DNA of 64,000 bases, from the NCBI RefSeq assembly GCF_043944905.1, contig NZ_JBIMSN010000062.1:124001-188000 (forward strand), given 5' to 3'. Positions 42,588 to 51,748 of the stretch are shown here, piece by piece. This stretch comes from Antrihabitans spumae (lineage in GTDB: Bacteria; Actinomycetota; Actinomycetes; Mycobacteriales; Mycobacteriaceae). The first letter of the stretch is position 1. Each line of letters starts with the position of its first letter. A model generated the notes under the pieces. That model was not told the DNA's origin and did not search any database. It saw only the letters and a program-made list of their open reading frames with translations. The translations under genes were made by a program, and so were the position numbers.

Positions 42588-44963
42588 ATGAGTACACCCG
42601 CGATTGCCACCATCACGATCCGCGTCGACGGCGTGGACCGGGTGTGCGATTCGCGCAAGGCGGTGACCATCGGCCGTGCGCCGGAAGTCACAGTGTTCGT
42701 GGACAATCCGCTCGTATCGCGGGTCCACGCGGTGTTGACCTGGCAGGGCGGCTGGGTGCTGACCGACCGTGGGAGTACCAACGGAGTCTTCGTCGACTCG
42801 CATCGTCTGACGCAACCGCTTCGGATCGATCGGCCCATCCAGATTCGGCTCGGTGACGCGACGACCGGACCGCTGATCGCTCTGGTTCCGCATGCGCCGG
42901 GTGCCGGACGTCGGCCGACGCCGCAACCGCCGCAGCCGCACGTGCAGATGACGATGCGGGCAAGTACACAGGCGTTGCCGCCGGTTCGGCAATCTCGAAC
43001 CGATCTGCCGGTCAGCCTGCCGAGTCGCATCCCGGCGGGCGGTCTCACGATCGGGCGGACCGCGGAGAACTCGATCGTCGTCGACGACGTGCTGGCATCT
43101 CGGCGCCACGCACGGCTCGTATCGACACCTCAGGGTCTCGGGATCGAAGACGTCGGCAGCGTCAACGGCACCTTCGTCAACGGCGCCAGAACGCAGAGAG
43201 CCATTCTGCGCGAAGGCGATACGGTCACCATCGGCAACATCGACTTCGTCGTCGACGGTGGCACCCTCCGGCAACGCGCGCGGGGCGCCGCCGAATCGGG
43301 TCTGGGTCTGCACGGACTCGGATTCGTCGTCGAAGGAAACAAGCAACTGCTCGTCGACGTATCGATGTCGGCGGCGCCGGGATCGCTCACGGCCATGATC
43401 GGCCCGTCCGGCGCAGGAAAGTCGACGCTGGCGAAGATCATCGCCGGGATCAATCGCCCGTCGGGTGGTGTCGTCAACTTCGAAGGCCGGAATCTGCACG
43501 CCGAATACGAAGCGCTGCGCAGTCGCATCGGCATGGTGCCGCAGGACGACGTGCTGCACCGCCAACTCACCGTTCGACAGGCGTTGCGATACGCCGCGGA
43601 GTTGCGGTTGCCGCCGGACACGACCTCCGACGACCGAGCGCGTGTGATCGACGGCGTCCTGCGTGAACTCTCGCTCACCGAGCACGCGGACACACGCGTC
43701 GATCGGCTGTCCGGTGGACAACGCAAACGAGCATCGGTCGCACTCGAACTGCTGACCAGTCCGTCACTGCTGATCTTGGACGAACCAACATCGGGCCTCG
43801 ACCCTGCACTCGACCGGCAGGTCATGGTGATGCTGCGCCAACTCGCCGATGCGGGTCGCGTCGTTCTCGTTGTCACCCACTCGCTGACCCACCTCGATAT
43901 GTGCGACCAGGTTCTGCTGCTGGCGCCCGGTGGGAAGACGGCCTACTGCGGACATCCGAAAGGGGTCGGCGCTGCGCTCGGTAGCTCGGACTGGGCCGAG
44001 ATCTTCACCAGGGTCACCAACGATCCGGATGGAGTGTTCGCGGCCTACCGCGCGCGGAACCCGCATTTGACCCCACCGCCACCGCCGCGGTACGGCCCGC
44101 CGGGACAACCCGCGCACACCAGTACGAGCAAACAGATCTCGACGGTGGTGCGACGCCAGTTCCGGCTGATCCTTGCCGACCGTGGCTATCTCGCATTTCT
44201 GGTGGTCATGCCGTTCGTTCTCGGTGTGTTGTCGCTGGTCGTTCCCGGAAAGAACGGCTTCACCCGATCCGACCCCGAAACGTTGACCGAACCTCAGCAG
44301 ATCATGACGCTGCTGATTCTCGGCGCGTGCTTCATGGGCTCAGCCCTGTCGGTGCGTGACCTGGTCGGCGAACGCACGATCTATCAGCGCGAGCGTGCGG
44401 TCGGATTGCTGCCCTCGGCATACCTTTTCGCGAAGATCATCGTGTTCTGTATCGCCGCGTTCGTGCAATCGATCGTTCTCGTCGGCATCGTGCTCGCCGG
44501 TAAGAAGGCGCCCGGCCCCGGATCGGTTCTTCCGTCCGGAAGCCTCGAATTGTTCATCGACATCGCGTTGACCGCCTGCTGCTGTGTGATGGTCGGCCTG
44601 CTGCTGTCCGCGCTGGCCCGCTCGAGCGAGCAGGTCATGCCGTTGCTCGTCGTGACGATCATGGCTCAACTGGTGATGTGCGGCGGTCTGATTCCTGTGA
44701 CCGGTCGCGTTGTGCTCGATCAGTTGTCGTGGCTGTTCCCGGCGCGCTGGGGCTTCGCTGCAGGCGCGTCGACGATCGACTTGAAGAACCTGCAGATCGA
44801 TCCGAGCAAGACGCTCCCGGATGGCTCGACCGTGTCGGTGGCTAAGCCGGATTCGTTGTGGGAGCACGGTGCCGGGATCTGGTTCCTCGACGTGTGGATG
44901 CTCGTTGTGCTCGGCTGTCTGCTTGCGGCTCTCACCTTGGCGCGATTGAAAGCGAAATCGTGA
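42588..44963 (+). CDS. FHA-FHA-ABC transporter (Rv1747-like)
   Basis: A 791-aa fusion. Two FHA domains come first: about residues 20-95 (TIGRAPE, SRVHAVL, STNGVFVD) and 145-225 (TIGRTAEN, SRRHARL, SVNGTFVNG). The ABC-G type ATPase has Walker A GPSGAGKST (about 272), signature LSGGQRKR (about 374) and Walker B LLILDEPTSGLDP. From about 525 it has six membrane helices. The family (M. tuberculosis Rv1747) is controlled by Thr phosphorylation and exports lipid or glycolipid. The kinase gene 40233 lies nearby on the same strand, separated by the convergent metallopeptidase. Confidence 0.92.
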   Translation: MSTPAIATITIRVDGVDRVCDSRKAVTIGRAPEVTVFVDNPLVSRVHAVLTWQGGWVLTDRGSTNGVFVDSHRLTQPLRIDRPIQIRLGDATTGPLIALVPHAPGAGRRPTPQPPQPHVQMTMRASTQALPPVRQSRTDLPVSLPSRIPAGGLTIGRTAENSIVVDDVLASRRHARLVSTPQGLGIEDVGSVNGTFVNGARTQRAILREGDTVTIGNIDFVVDGGTLRQRARGAAESGLGLHGLGFVVEGNKQLLVDVSMSAAPGSLTAMIGPSGAGKSTLAKIIAGINRPSGGVVNFEGRNLHAEYEALRSRIGMVPQDDVLHRQLTVRQALRYAAELRLPPDTTSDDRARVIDGVLRELSLTEHADTRVDRLSGGQRKRASVALELLTSPSLLILDEPTSGLDPALDRQVMVMLRQLADAGRVVLVVTHSLTHLDMCDQVLLLAPGGKTAYCGHPKGVGAALGSSDWAEIFTRVTNDPDGVFAAYRARNPHLTPPPPPRYGPPGQPAHTSTSKQISTVVRRQFRLILADRGYLAFLVVMPFVLGVLSLVVPGKNGFTRSDPETLTEPQQIMTLLILGACFMGSALSVRDLVGERTIYQRERAVGLLPSAYLFAKIIVFCIAAFVQSIVLVGIVLAGKKAPGPGSVLPSGSLELFIDIALTACCCVMVGLLLSALARSSEQVMPLLVVTIMAQLVMCGGLIPVTGRVVLDQLSWLFPARWGFAAGASTIDLKNLQIDPSKTLPDGSTVSVAKPDSLWEHGAGIWFLDVWMLVVLGCLLAALTLARLKAKS

Positions 44964-44972
44964 CGGCAAGCG

Positions 44973-45665
44973 TCAGCCGTTCTTGCCGAACTTCTCTGCA
45001 GCTGCCTTCCACACCGCCGTCGCGTCGGCAGTGTCGAGATCCCCGGAATTGGTGAAAACCAGTACCAACGCAAGAGAATTGGCGCGCCCGACGACCGTGA
45101 GACCGGACGTCGTCTGCTGCCCTCGAGTACGTACCTCGGAGAAGCCGATCACCTCGTCGAAGCCGACCTGTTCCAGGGCTGACGTCCGCGCGAGAATCGA
45201 CTTGGCCCGACCCGAGGACGTCTCGAATTCTGTTTGCGCGCAAGCGGACAGATACTGCGTCAGGTCGTCGGTCTGCGCTGGATTGCTGGCGTGAACGGAC
45301 ACCGTGAACGCTTGGCCGTTCGGCCCCGACCCCTGCGCGCCGGTCCAGCGGGAGCCACCGTAGATCACGTCGTCGGCGGCACGGGTGCCCGTTGCGTCTA
45401 CAGCACAGTCCTGCGGCGAGATGTCGCGAACGTCGGCGTGCCGATCCTGACGGGTCGGTTGCCTTGCGGCGTCGACGATTTCCCAGTTGTCGAACACCGG
45501 TAGGGGCAGATCGAGCTGATCGATCAACCGTTCGCGATAGGGCCCGTCGGGTGCCTGACTTGCCGTTCCGGGGATCGGCGCGGACGTGCAACCGCAGGCA
45601 ACGGCGGCAAGTGCCAACGCACCGGCCGTGAGGAAGGTTGCGCGGGTCGGAGCAGGTCGATGCAT
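44973..45665 (-). CDS. Secreted lipoprotein, PknH-C-like extracellular domain (tentative)
   Basis: A 230-aa protein with a signal peptide whose lipobox-like end is AVAC/CGC. The mature part has two separated Cys (ISPQDCAVD and LSACAQT) and a pattern of alternating strands that recalls the mycobacterial PknH extracellular sensor domain, but the similarity is weak. The ATG at 45665 gives the shortest sensible signal peptide; an upstream start adds 16 residues. It diverges from the actin-like protein at 45838, which has a comparable extracellular domain, so they may act together. Confidence 0.62.
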   Translation of the reverse strand: MHRPAPTRATFLTAGALALAAVACGCTSAPIPGTASQAPDGPYRERLIDQLDLPLPVFDNWEIVDAARQPTRQDRHADVRDISPQDCAVDATGTRAADDVIYGGSRWTGAQGSGPNGQAFTVSVHASNPAQTDDLTQYLSACAQTEFETSSGRAKSILARTSALEQVGFDEVIGFSEVRTRGQQTTSGLTVVGRANSLALVLVFTNSGDLDTADATAVWKAAAEKFGKNG

Positions 45666-45837
45666 CGAGTCCTCGATCGCGGACGGGTACGGGTGCGGAA
45701 TCGGCTGCCGCAACTATAGGTCGATGCCGACCTCGGTATTCGTCGCAGCAGTCGGGGTGTGCATGTTTCGCTCGATCGGGCAAGATACCGAGTCGGGGTA
45801 GCCCTTCGATCAGGGTGTCGGGGAAACAGGGGGAATC

Positions 45838-47580
45838 TTGTCCGAAAGCGTTGGCGCGGTCCATCTCGGGTGGGATGTAGTCGCCGTCGCCGCAGGTGGT
45901 GGCGGTAAGCCCACCACGTTGCTTATGGTCGACGGACAGGCGACACCGCCCGTGCAACTTTTGGCCGATGCGTCAGGACAGCTACACACCAGCGGTGTCG
46001 ATGGCGGCCGACGCGATATCGGCCCTGCGATCGCCGATGTGCGCGACCTCCTCGGGCACAGCCGCATCGTCGTTGCGGGTGCGACCTGGCCCGTCGACGC
46101 GGTGTTCGGCGCCCGGTTCCACAATCCCGTCGCAGCAATACGGGCTTACCTCGGCGGCACCCCCGATGTGCTCGCATTGCCGTATCCCGACAGCTGGTCC
46201 GAGCAGTTGGTCGACTCCTACGCCGAGGTCGTCGAATCGATCGGTATTGCCGTCGAACCGATCCCCGAATCGGTAGCGCTCGCGGGTTACGTCCGCGAAC
46301 GCGCGATCGTGGACAACGAGATCGGTGCAACCGTTGTCTATTCCGACGGTCGCTCGCTGCTGGTCGTCGCCGTACACGCAGACGAGTCGCGCCCGACCGA
46401 ATCCGTCGACGTAGCTCTTCCTCGCGACGCGCACAACGACTCGCGCACAGCCGATTCCGTTGTCGACGACGTGGTTGCCGCTGCGCGTGACATCGACGCC
46501 GATGCGCGGCAGATCGTGCTGATCGGCAACATCGTCGACATCGAACGGCTCCGGTTCGCATTCCAGAATCACTTCGGTCGGCGCCTCGTCTTCGCCGCGG
46601 AACCGTTGCACGCCATCGCAATCGGTGCCGCCGCACTGGTCGCCGGGGCGAGTGGCGAGGGCGAGGACAGTTCGACCGTTGCGATGCCGGAACCGTCGCG
46701 TGCCTTCGGCGCCCCGTCGCCCGCCGACCACGGTGCGACCGTTCGCCACGTCGCGGCGTCGCATCGGCAGCCGAGCGTGTGGGACGTCAGTGGTCCGGCG
46801 CGGATGGTCGAACCTGTGGTCAACGGAGTGCGCGCGCACGCGGTCACGTTGATCGTCGCTGGTGCTGCCATTGTTGCCCTGATCGTGGCGTTTCTGGCAT
46901 TCCGCTGGCTCACCGAACCCGAACCGCTGTCCGCCGAGGACGCTCGCGCGGCAGTTGTTGCCGCGATGCTGCCGGCCGACGAATTCGACGGTATGACCGC
47001 CAGAGAGATCGAGGACGACGTCGTCGCTGTCACAACCGGCGCCGAACTCACGTCGATGGCATGCGGATCGATACCGCTCACCGCCAAAGAGGCGGCCGGC
47101 GCGCGAGTGTCGGCCGAGCAGTCGTTCGAGGCGCCGCAGGACAGACCCGCTGACGGCGACGGCTACCGCGCGGGTGATGCACTCGCGCTGCGCGCCATGT
47201 ACTACGACCCGGACACTGCCGACAGCGTGATGTCGGCAATCCTCGGCCGCGTGCAGGACTGCCCGAACGGCGCCGCGAACGACCTGCGCTACGTCGTCGC
47301 GGTGCCATCGAACGGCGAAGATCCAGGTCCACCGCTGCAAGCAGGCTCGACCCCCGAGCGGCAGAAGCCGTCCTTGGACGCACACGGTGGCGACCGACTT
47401 GCCTGGCGTGGATTGCTGCCACGGGCGAATTCGACGATCGGCAGGGTCCAGCACGTGACCTGCCTCGCCGATCGCACCGGCGATATCGTGCTGCGCGCGT
47501 GCGGCACGAGCCTGGACACGCGGCGGGCGGACGACCTGGCCGAGTTGGGAATCAGCAGGTTGCTCGAACACAAACGCTGA
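45838..47580 (+). CDS. Actin/Hsp70-like ATPase domain, membrane helix and extracellular domain
   Basis: A 580-aa protein. Residues 1-280 look like a degenerate actin/Hsp70-type ATPase (VHLGWDVVAVAAGGGGKP, IGATVVYSDG). Residues about 336-356 are a membrane helix. The outer domain (about 370-580) has four Cys (MACG, DCPNG, VTCLA, RACG), like sensor domains of the PknH type. The start is TTG at 45838, with CAGGGGGAA at good spacing. The layout resembles the Rv3446c-like protein at 24195. The gene stands just before the rplM promoter. Confidence 0.72.
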   Translation: MSESVGAVHLGWDVVAVAAGGGGKPTTLLMVDGQATPPVQLLADASGQLHTSGVDGGRRDIGPAIADVRDLLGHSRIVVAGATWPVDAVFGARFHNPVAAIRAYLGGTPDVLALPYPDSWSEQLVDSYAEVVESIGIAVEPIPESVALAGYVRERAIVDNEIGATVVYSDGRSLLVVAVHADESRPTESVDVALPRDAHNDSRTADSVVDDVVAAARDIDADARQIVLIGNIVDIERLRFAFQNHFGRRLVFAAEPLHAIAIGAAALVAGASGEGEDSSTVAMPEPSRAFGAPSPADHGATVRHVAASHRQPSVWDVSGPARMVEPVVNGVRAHAVTLIVAGAAIVALIVAFLAFRWLTEPEPLSAEDARAAVVAAMLPADEFDGMTAREIEDDVVAVTTGAELTSMACGSIPLTAKEAAGARVSAEQSFEAPQDRPADGDGYRAGDALALRAMYYDPDTADSVMSAILGRVQDCPNGAANDLRYVVAVPSNGEDPGPPLQAGSTPERQKPSLDAHGGDRLAWRGLLPRANSTIGRVQHVTCLADRTGDIVLRACGTSLDTRRADDLAELGISRLLEHKR

Positions 47581-47656
47581 GGTCGGCGGCGTGAGGGGAG
47601 CACTCACTCCGGCTGACGGTTGCAAGGGCACCCTCGCGCGGGTGCCGGCGACGGTT

Positions 47657-47684
47657 TTGACCTGCTCGGACGATCGCGTACCCT
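47657..47684 (+). promoter_or_regulatory. rplM promoter, TTGACC-16-TACCCT
   Basis: TTGACC at 47657-47662 and TACCCT at 47679-47684 are separated by 16 bp, a good housekeeping sigma-factor pair. Transcription should start near 47691, giving a leader of about 130 nt before rplM. Confidence 0.6.
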
Positions 47685-47692
47685 GGCTTGTT

Positions 47693-47707
47693 GGCGTACG
47701 GTACGCC
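47693..47707 (+). promoter_or_regulatory. 5'-end hairpin of the rplM leader
   Basis: GGCGTAC-G-GTACGCC is a perfect 7-bp palindrome at the predicted transcript start. The rest of the 110-nt leader has more GC-rich complementarity (around GCCCGG and CCGGGT). It may be an L13 autoregulatory element or only an RNA stabiliser. Confidence 0.4.
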
Positions 47708-47818
47708 GGGTTGTTCGATGCCCGGTGTAAACCGAGCCCCGGGTCTCAGTTGGCCGCCGGGGGTACAACTCGACCGCTCGTCTGGCTGGCACCACCTACG
47801 AACAGACAGGGATCATCT

Positions 47819-48262
47819 GTGCCTACGTACAGCCCCAAGGCCGGTGACGTCACACGCACGTGGCACGTCATCGATGCCACTGACGTAGTGCTCGGCCGTC
47901 TTGCCGTACAAGCAGCGAACTTGCTGCGCGGTAAGCACAAGCCGACCTACGCAGCAAACGTCGACGGCGGCGATTTCGTCGTCATCATCAACGCCGAGAA
48001 GGTTGCCATCAGCGGCAACAAGCTCACCGGCAAATTCCTGCACCACCACTCGGGTCACCCGGGCGGTCTCAAGTCCCGCTCTGTCGGCGAGGTGCTGGCC
48101 AACAACCCGGCTCGTCTCGTGGAGAAGGCCGTCTTCGGCATGATCCCGAAGAACAAGCTCGGCAGCGTCATCGGCAGCAAGCTGAAGGTGTACGCCGGTC
48201 CGGACCATCCGCACAAGGCTCAGAAGCCGGTTCCCTTCGAAATCAAGCAGGTGGCCCAGTGA
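47819..48262 (+). CDS. rplM: 50S ribosomal protein L13
   Basis: A 147-aa L13 (uL13): TWHVIDATDVVLGRLA at the start, the GKHKPTYAAN strand, GDFVVIINAEK, and FGMIPKNKLG. The GTG at 47819 has AGGGA nearby and gives the usual MPTYSPKAGDV N-terminus. It overlaps rpsI by 4 bp, as in other actinobacteria. L13 sits on the large subunit and in some bacteria represses its own mRNA. Confidence 0.97.
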   Translation: MPTYSPKAGDVTRTWHVIDATDVVLGRLAVQAANLLRGKHKPTYAANVDGGDFVVIINAEKVAISGNKLTGKFLHHHSGHPGGLKSRSVGEVLANNPARLVEKAVFGMIPKNKLGSVIGSKLKVYAGPDHPHKAQKPVPFEIKQVAQ

Positions 48263-48777
48263 CCGCACCGGAAGAGCAGAACGTGTCCGAGACTGCAGAC
48301 GACCTCGCTGTCGAGGTTGCGACCGACGAATACACCGACGTCGAGCACGTCGAGGTTGCCGAGCGTCCCGCACCGGCTCCGATCGTCATCGACCGTCCGG
48401 TGCAGACCGTCGGTCGTCGTAAGGAAGCGGTTGTCCGGGTTCGCCTGACACCGGGCACCGGTCAGTTCACGCTGAACGGCCGCACGCTCGAGAACTACTT
48501 CCCGAACAAGGTTCACCAGCAGCTCATCAAGTCGCCGCTGGTGCTTGTCGAGCGCGCTGAAGCCTTCGACGTAGTGGTGCTGCTGCACGGTGGCGGACCG
48601 TCGGGACAGGCAGGCGCATTGCGTCTGGCCATCGCCCGCGCCCTCATCGAGGTCACCCCGGACGACCGTCCCGCGCTCAAGCGCGCCGGTTTCCTCACGC
48701 GTGACCCGCGTGCAGTCGAGCGCAAGAAGTACGGCCTGAAGAAGGCACGCAAGGCGCCTCAGTACTCGAAGCGCTGA
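48259..48777 (+). CDS. rpsI: 30S ribosomal protein S9
   Basis: A 172-aa S9 (uS9) with the actinobacterial acidic N-terminal extension (about residues 1-40), then VQTVGRRKEAVVRVRL and the C-terminal RKKYGLKKARKAPQYSKR that reaches the P-site tRNA. The GTG overlaps the rplM stop. A terminator hairpin follows 27 bp after the stop. Confidence 0.96.
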   Translation: MTAPEEQNVSETADDLAVEVATDEYTDVEHVEVAERPAPAPIVIDRPVQTVGRRKEAVVRVRLTPGTGQFTLNGRTLENYFPNKVHQQLIKSPLVLVERAEAFDVVVLLHGGGPSGQAGALRLAIARALIEVTPDDRPALKRAGFLTRDPRAVERKKYGLKKARKAPQYSKR

Positions 48778-48804
48778 TCTTCAGCCACACGCAGCATGTC
48801 CAAG

Positions 48805-48835
48805 AGCGGGCGTCCCTACGGGGGCGCCCGCTTTT
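48805..48835. terminator. Terminator after rpsI (also for the convergent gene)
   Basis: AGCGGGCG / CGCCCGCT with CCC/GGG inner pairs, TACG loop and a TTTT tail, between the convergent rpsI and flavin monooxygenase genes. Confidence 0.85.
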
Positions 48836-48846
48836 GTGTGCTCGGT

Positions 48847-49848
48847 CTACAGCGACACGTCGCGCACGATCTTGTACGAGAGGATGCGGTCGTCGAGGGA
48901 ATGCATCATCGTCGACACCATGATTTCGTCGGCGTCGGTCAGCGCGAGCAGATCCTGGAGTTCGGTCTGGACGGTATCGGGTCCGCCGACGATGTAGCCG
49001 GCTGCGGACGGCCGCACGATCGCCTCCTGCTCCGGCGTGAGCGGATTGGCCGCAGCTTCTTCGGGGCTCGGAAAGCGGCCCGGTTTTCCGGCCCGCAGCC
49101 GAGCCATCGTCAGTTTGAGGGGCGCAGCGAGATAGTGCGCACGTTCGTCGGACTCGGCGGCGACAACCGACACCGTGACCATCGCATAGGGCTCGTCGAG
49201 GACTTCCGACGGGCGGAATGCTTCACGGTAGGTCCGCAGCGCCGGCATCGTCTGCGCAGGCGAGAAGTGCCGTGCGAAGGCGAACGGCAGGCCGAGCAGG
49301 CCCGCGACCTGTGCGCTGTAGGTGCTCGACCCGAGCAGCCACACCGCAAACTTGGCTCCGAGTCCCGGCGTCGCGGTGATCGCCCGGTAGGGATGGTCGT
49401 CGGGAAAACTGTTGTCGACGAACGCACGCAGATGCAGCAGTTGCTGCGGGAATTCGTCCTCGTTCAATTGGTCGGCCTGGCGGCGCAACGCATGGGCGGT
49501 CACCTGATCGGTGCCGGGCGCGCGGCCGATTCCGAGGTCGATTCGGTCGGGGAACAATGCGTCCAACGTTCCGAACTGCTCGGCAACAACGAGCGGCGCG
49601 TGATTCGGCAGCATCACACCGCCCGACCCGACCCTGATTCGCCCGGTTGCCGCCGCGACCTGGCCGATCATGATCGAGGGCGCCGCGCTGGCGATGCCGG
49701 GCATCGAATGGTGTTCGGCCAGCCAGAAGCGGTGATAGCCGAGCGCCTCGACCTCCTTGGCCAGCGTGATGGTGCCGCGCAGGGCGTCACCCACGGTGGA
49801 CCCTTGCGCGACGGGGGACAGATCGAGGACAGAGAGTGGGACAGTCAC
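48847..49848 (-). CDS. LLM-class flavin-dependent monooxygenase
   Basis: A 333-aa luciferase-like TIM-barrel protein: the start VLDLSPVAQG, RFWLAEHHSMPGIASAAP and GSGGVMLPNHAPLVVAEQFG match the group-1 family of unknown bacterial luciferase-like oxidoreductases (MsnO8 type). It uses reduced FMN. The substrate is unknown. The GTG at 49848 follows AGAGGTG. It diverges from glmM across 168 bp, in which no other feature was seen. Confidence 0.88.
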   Translation of the reverse strand: MTVPLSVLDLSPVAQGSTVGDALRGTITLAKEVEALGYHRFWLAEHHSMPGIASAAPSIMIGQVAAATGRIRVGSGGVMLPNHAPLVVAEQFGTLDALFPDRIDLGIGRAPGTDQVTAHALRRQADQLNEDEFPQQLLHLRAFVDNSFPDDHPYRAITATPGLGAKFAVWLLGSSTYSAQVAGLLGLPFAFARHFSPAQTMPALRTYREAFRPSEVLDEPYAMVTVSVVAAESDERAHYLAAPLKLTMARLRAGKPGRFPSPEEAAANPLTPEQEAIVRPSAAGYIVGGPDTVQTELQDLLALTDADEIMVSTMMHSLDDRILSYKIVRDVSL

Positions 49849-50016
49849 CTCTGTGGCAACGCTGAGTCGACGCTTCGTGTTCCGTGGCGGGCTTCCAGGC
49901 GAGCGCCGTTGTGGGTGACATAACCGACAGACATCGCGAATCGATGCATGGCCTCGGGTGCGGGCGCGATACGGTCTGCGCTGGAAGAAGTACGCAAGCG
50001 ATACGAGGAGTTACAG

Positions 50017-51354
50017 ATGGCGCGGTTGTTCGGCACCGACGGGGTTCGCGGGCTGGCCAACGAGACGCTGACCGCGGCACTGGCCCTACGGATAGCGGGC
50101 GCCGCCGCGCAGGTGCTTGCCGCGGACCCGCAACGTGGCGCGCGGCCTGCCGCGGTTGTCGGGCGTGACGGTCGAGCCAGCGGTGAAATGTTGTCCGCTG
50201 CCGTCTCGGCAGGTCTTACGGCTGCCGGTGTCGACGTGATCGACATCGGGGTCGTTCCGACACCGGCCGTCGCCTACCTCACCAACGAATACGCGGCGTG
50301 TCTCGGCGTGATGATCTCCGCCTCGCACAACCCGATGCCCGACAACGGCATCAAGATCTTCGCAGCGGGTGGGCACAAACTCGACGACGATGCAGAAGAC
50401 CGGATCGAGAGCGTCATCGAAAGCGGCGAGATTCGACATCCGACCGGCGCCGAGATCGGACGCATCCATGTGATCGCGGATGCGGGCGACAAATACGTCG
50501 AGCACCTCGGCGTCGCAAGCCCGGTGAGTCTGAAAGGACTCAAGGTGGTCGTCGACTGTGCGCACGGCGCCGCCTCTGTTGTCGGTCCGGCAGCGTACGC
50601 GGCAGCGGGCGCCGACGTGATCGCGATCAACGCTGCACCCGACGGACTGAACATCAACGACGGCTGCGGATCGACGCACATGGACGATCTGCAGAAAGCG
50701 GTCGTCGCGCACGGCGCCGATGCGGGCATCGCCCACGACGGCGACGGGGATCGTTGCCTCGCCGTCGATGCAACCGGTGCGATCGTCGACGGCGACGCCA
50801 TCATGGCGGTGCTTGCCGTCGCGATGAGCGAATCCGGCGAACTCGCCCAGAACACCCTCGTCGCCACCGTCATGAGCAATCTCGGCCTGCATATCGCGAT
50901 GAACGAGGCGGGGATCACTCTCAAGGTTACAGCGGTCGGCGATCGGTACGTGCTCGAAGAATTGCGAAGAGGTCAGTACACACTCGGTGGTGAACAGTCC
51001 GGACACGTTGTGCTGCCGAAGTTTTCGACGACAGGCGACGGTGTGCTGACCGCTCTGCGCTTGCTCGGCCGGATGGCGGACACCGGCAAGTCGCTCGCTG
51101 AGCTCGCTTCGGTGATGACGACGCTGCCGCAGGTGCTCGTCAATGTTCGAGTCAACGACAAGGCTGCGGTCGCGGTCGCACCGAAGGTCCTCGACGCGGT
51201 CGCCGCAGTCGAACGTGAACTCGGCGACAGGGGCCGAGTATTGTTGCGGCCCAGCGGAACCGAGCAACTCGTCAGAGTGATGGTGGAAGCGACCGACATC
51301 GAACGCGCACAGCGCCTTGCAGACGAGCTCGCCGAACTGGTCGGCGCGGTCTGA
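50017..51354 (+). CDS. glmM: Phosphoglucosamine mutase
   Basis: A 445-aa GlmM. The catalytic phosphoserine is S103 in SASHNP; the Mg loop is DGDGDRC at about residues 240-246; the sugar loop is GEQSGH and the phosphate loop RPSGTEQLVRVM. It converts glucosamine-6-phosphate to glucosamine-1-phosphate for peptidoglycan. GAGGAG lies seven nt before ATG 50017. Its product chain continues from glmS at 54556, and this order with rpsI matches other mycolata. Confidence 0.96.
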   Translation: MARLFGTDGVRGLANETLTAALALRIAGAAAQVLAADPQRGARPAAVVGRDGRASGEMLSAAVSAGLTAAGVDVIDIGVVPTPAVAYLTNEYAACLGVMISASHNPMPDNGIKIFAAGGHKLDDDAEDRIESVIESGEIRHPTGAEIGRIHVIADAGDKYVEHLGVASPVSLKGLKVVVDCAHGAASVVGPAAYAAAGADVIAINAAPDGLNINDGCGSTHMDDLQKAVVAHGADAGIAHDGDGDRCLAVDATGAIVDGDAIMAVLAVAMSESGELAQNTLVATVMSNLGLHIAMNEAGITLKVTAVGDRYVLEELRRGQYTLGGEQSGHVVLPKFSTTGDGVLTALRLLGRMADTGKSLAELASVMTTLPQVLVNVRVNDKAAVAVAPKVLDAVAAVERELGDRGRVLLRPSGTEQLVRVMVEATDIERAQRLADELAELVGAV

Positions 51355-51451
51355 ATTCGAGTGGAACCGGTGGGGTCCGGGAAGCGTCTTAGTTCGTAGT
51401 TGGGTTTTGTGGGGATCCGGTGCGGATCGGCTGACGGGTGGGGGTTGCGGC

Positions 51452-51748
51452 ATGGCAATGGACATTGCTGCTGTTCGCGGCGTTGTCGAAGCCATGACGC
51501 GATCCGCTGACGCCGTCGCGCACGCGAGTAGTGGAATCGGATCGTGCAGTTTCGGGTCGGGAGCGACCGGCCGAAACTACGGACCCGAAGGTGCCGCGCT
51601 GTTTGCAGGCTACGAGCGACTACAGCGAGCTATCGACGGCTGGTCGGTCGCGATTGCGGCGGCTGCACGCGGCGTCGAGGAGACGGTCGACAGCTACGAA
51701 TCGATGGACAGTTCGACCAGCACCGAACTCGGTGGCCTGCACCCGTGA
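51452..51748 (+). CDS. Small helical protein, possible type VII target (Rv3440c-like)
   Basis: A 98-aa protein of two helices joined by a Gly/Ser-rich turn (GIGSCSFGSGATGRNYGPEG), without WXG but resembling EspC/DUF2580-type secreted partners. By position after glmM it matches Rv3440c. GGGTGGGGG serves as ribosome site. It overlaps the next gene by 4 bp. Confidence 0.62.
   Translation: MAMDIAAVRGVVEAMTRSADAVAHASSGIGSCSFGSGATGRNYGPEGAALFAGYERLQRAIDGWSVAIAAAARGVEETVDSYESMDSSTSTELGGLHP

Noticed and set aside
26368..47818. Genomic island or prophage
   Set aside because: No integrase, transposase, tRNA end, direct repeat or phage gene was seen, and gene style matches the neighbours. Only the position relative to rplM is unusual.
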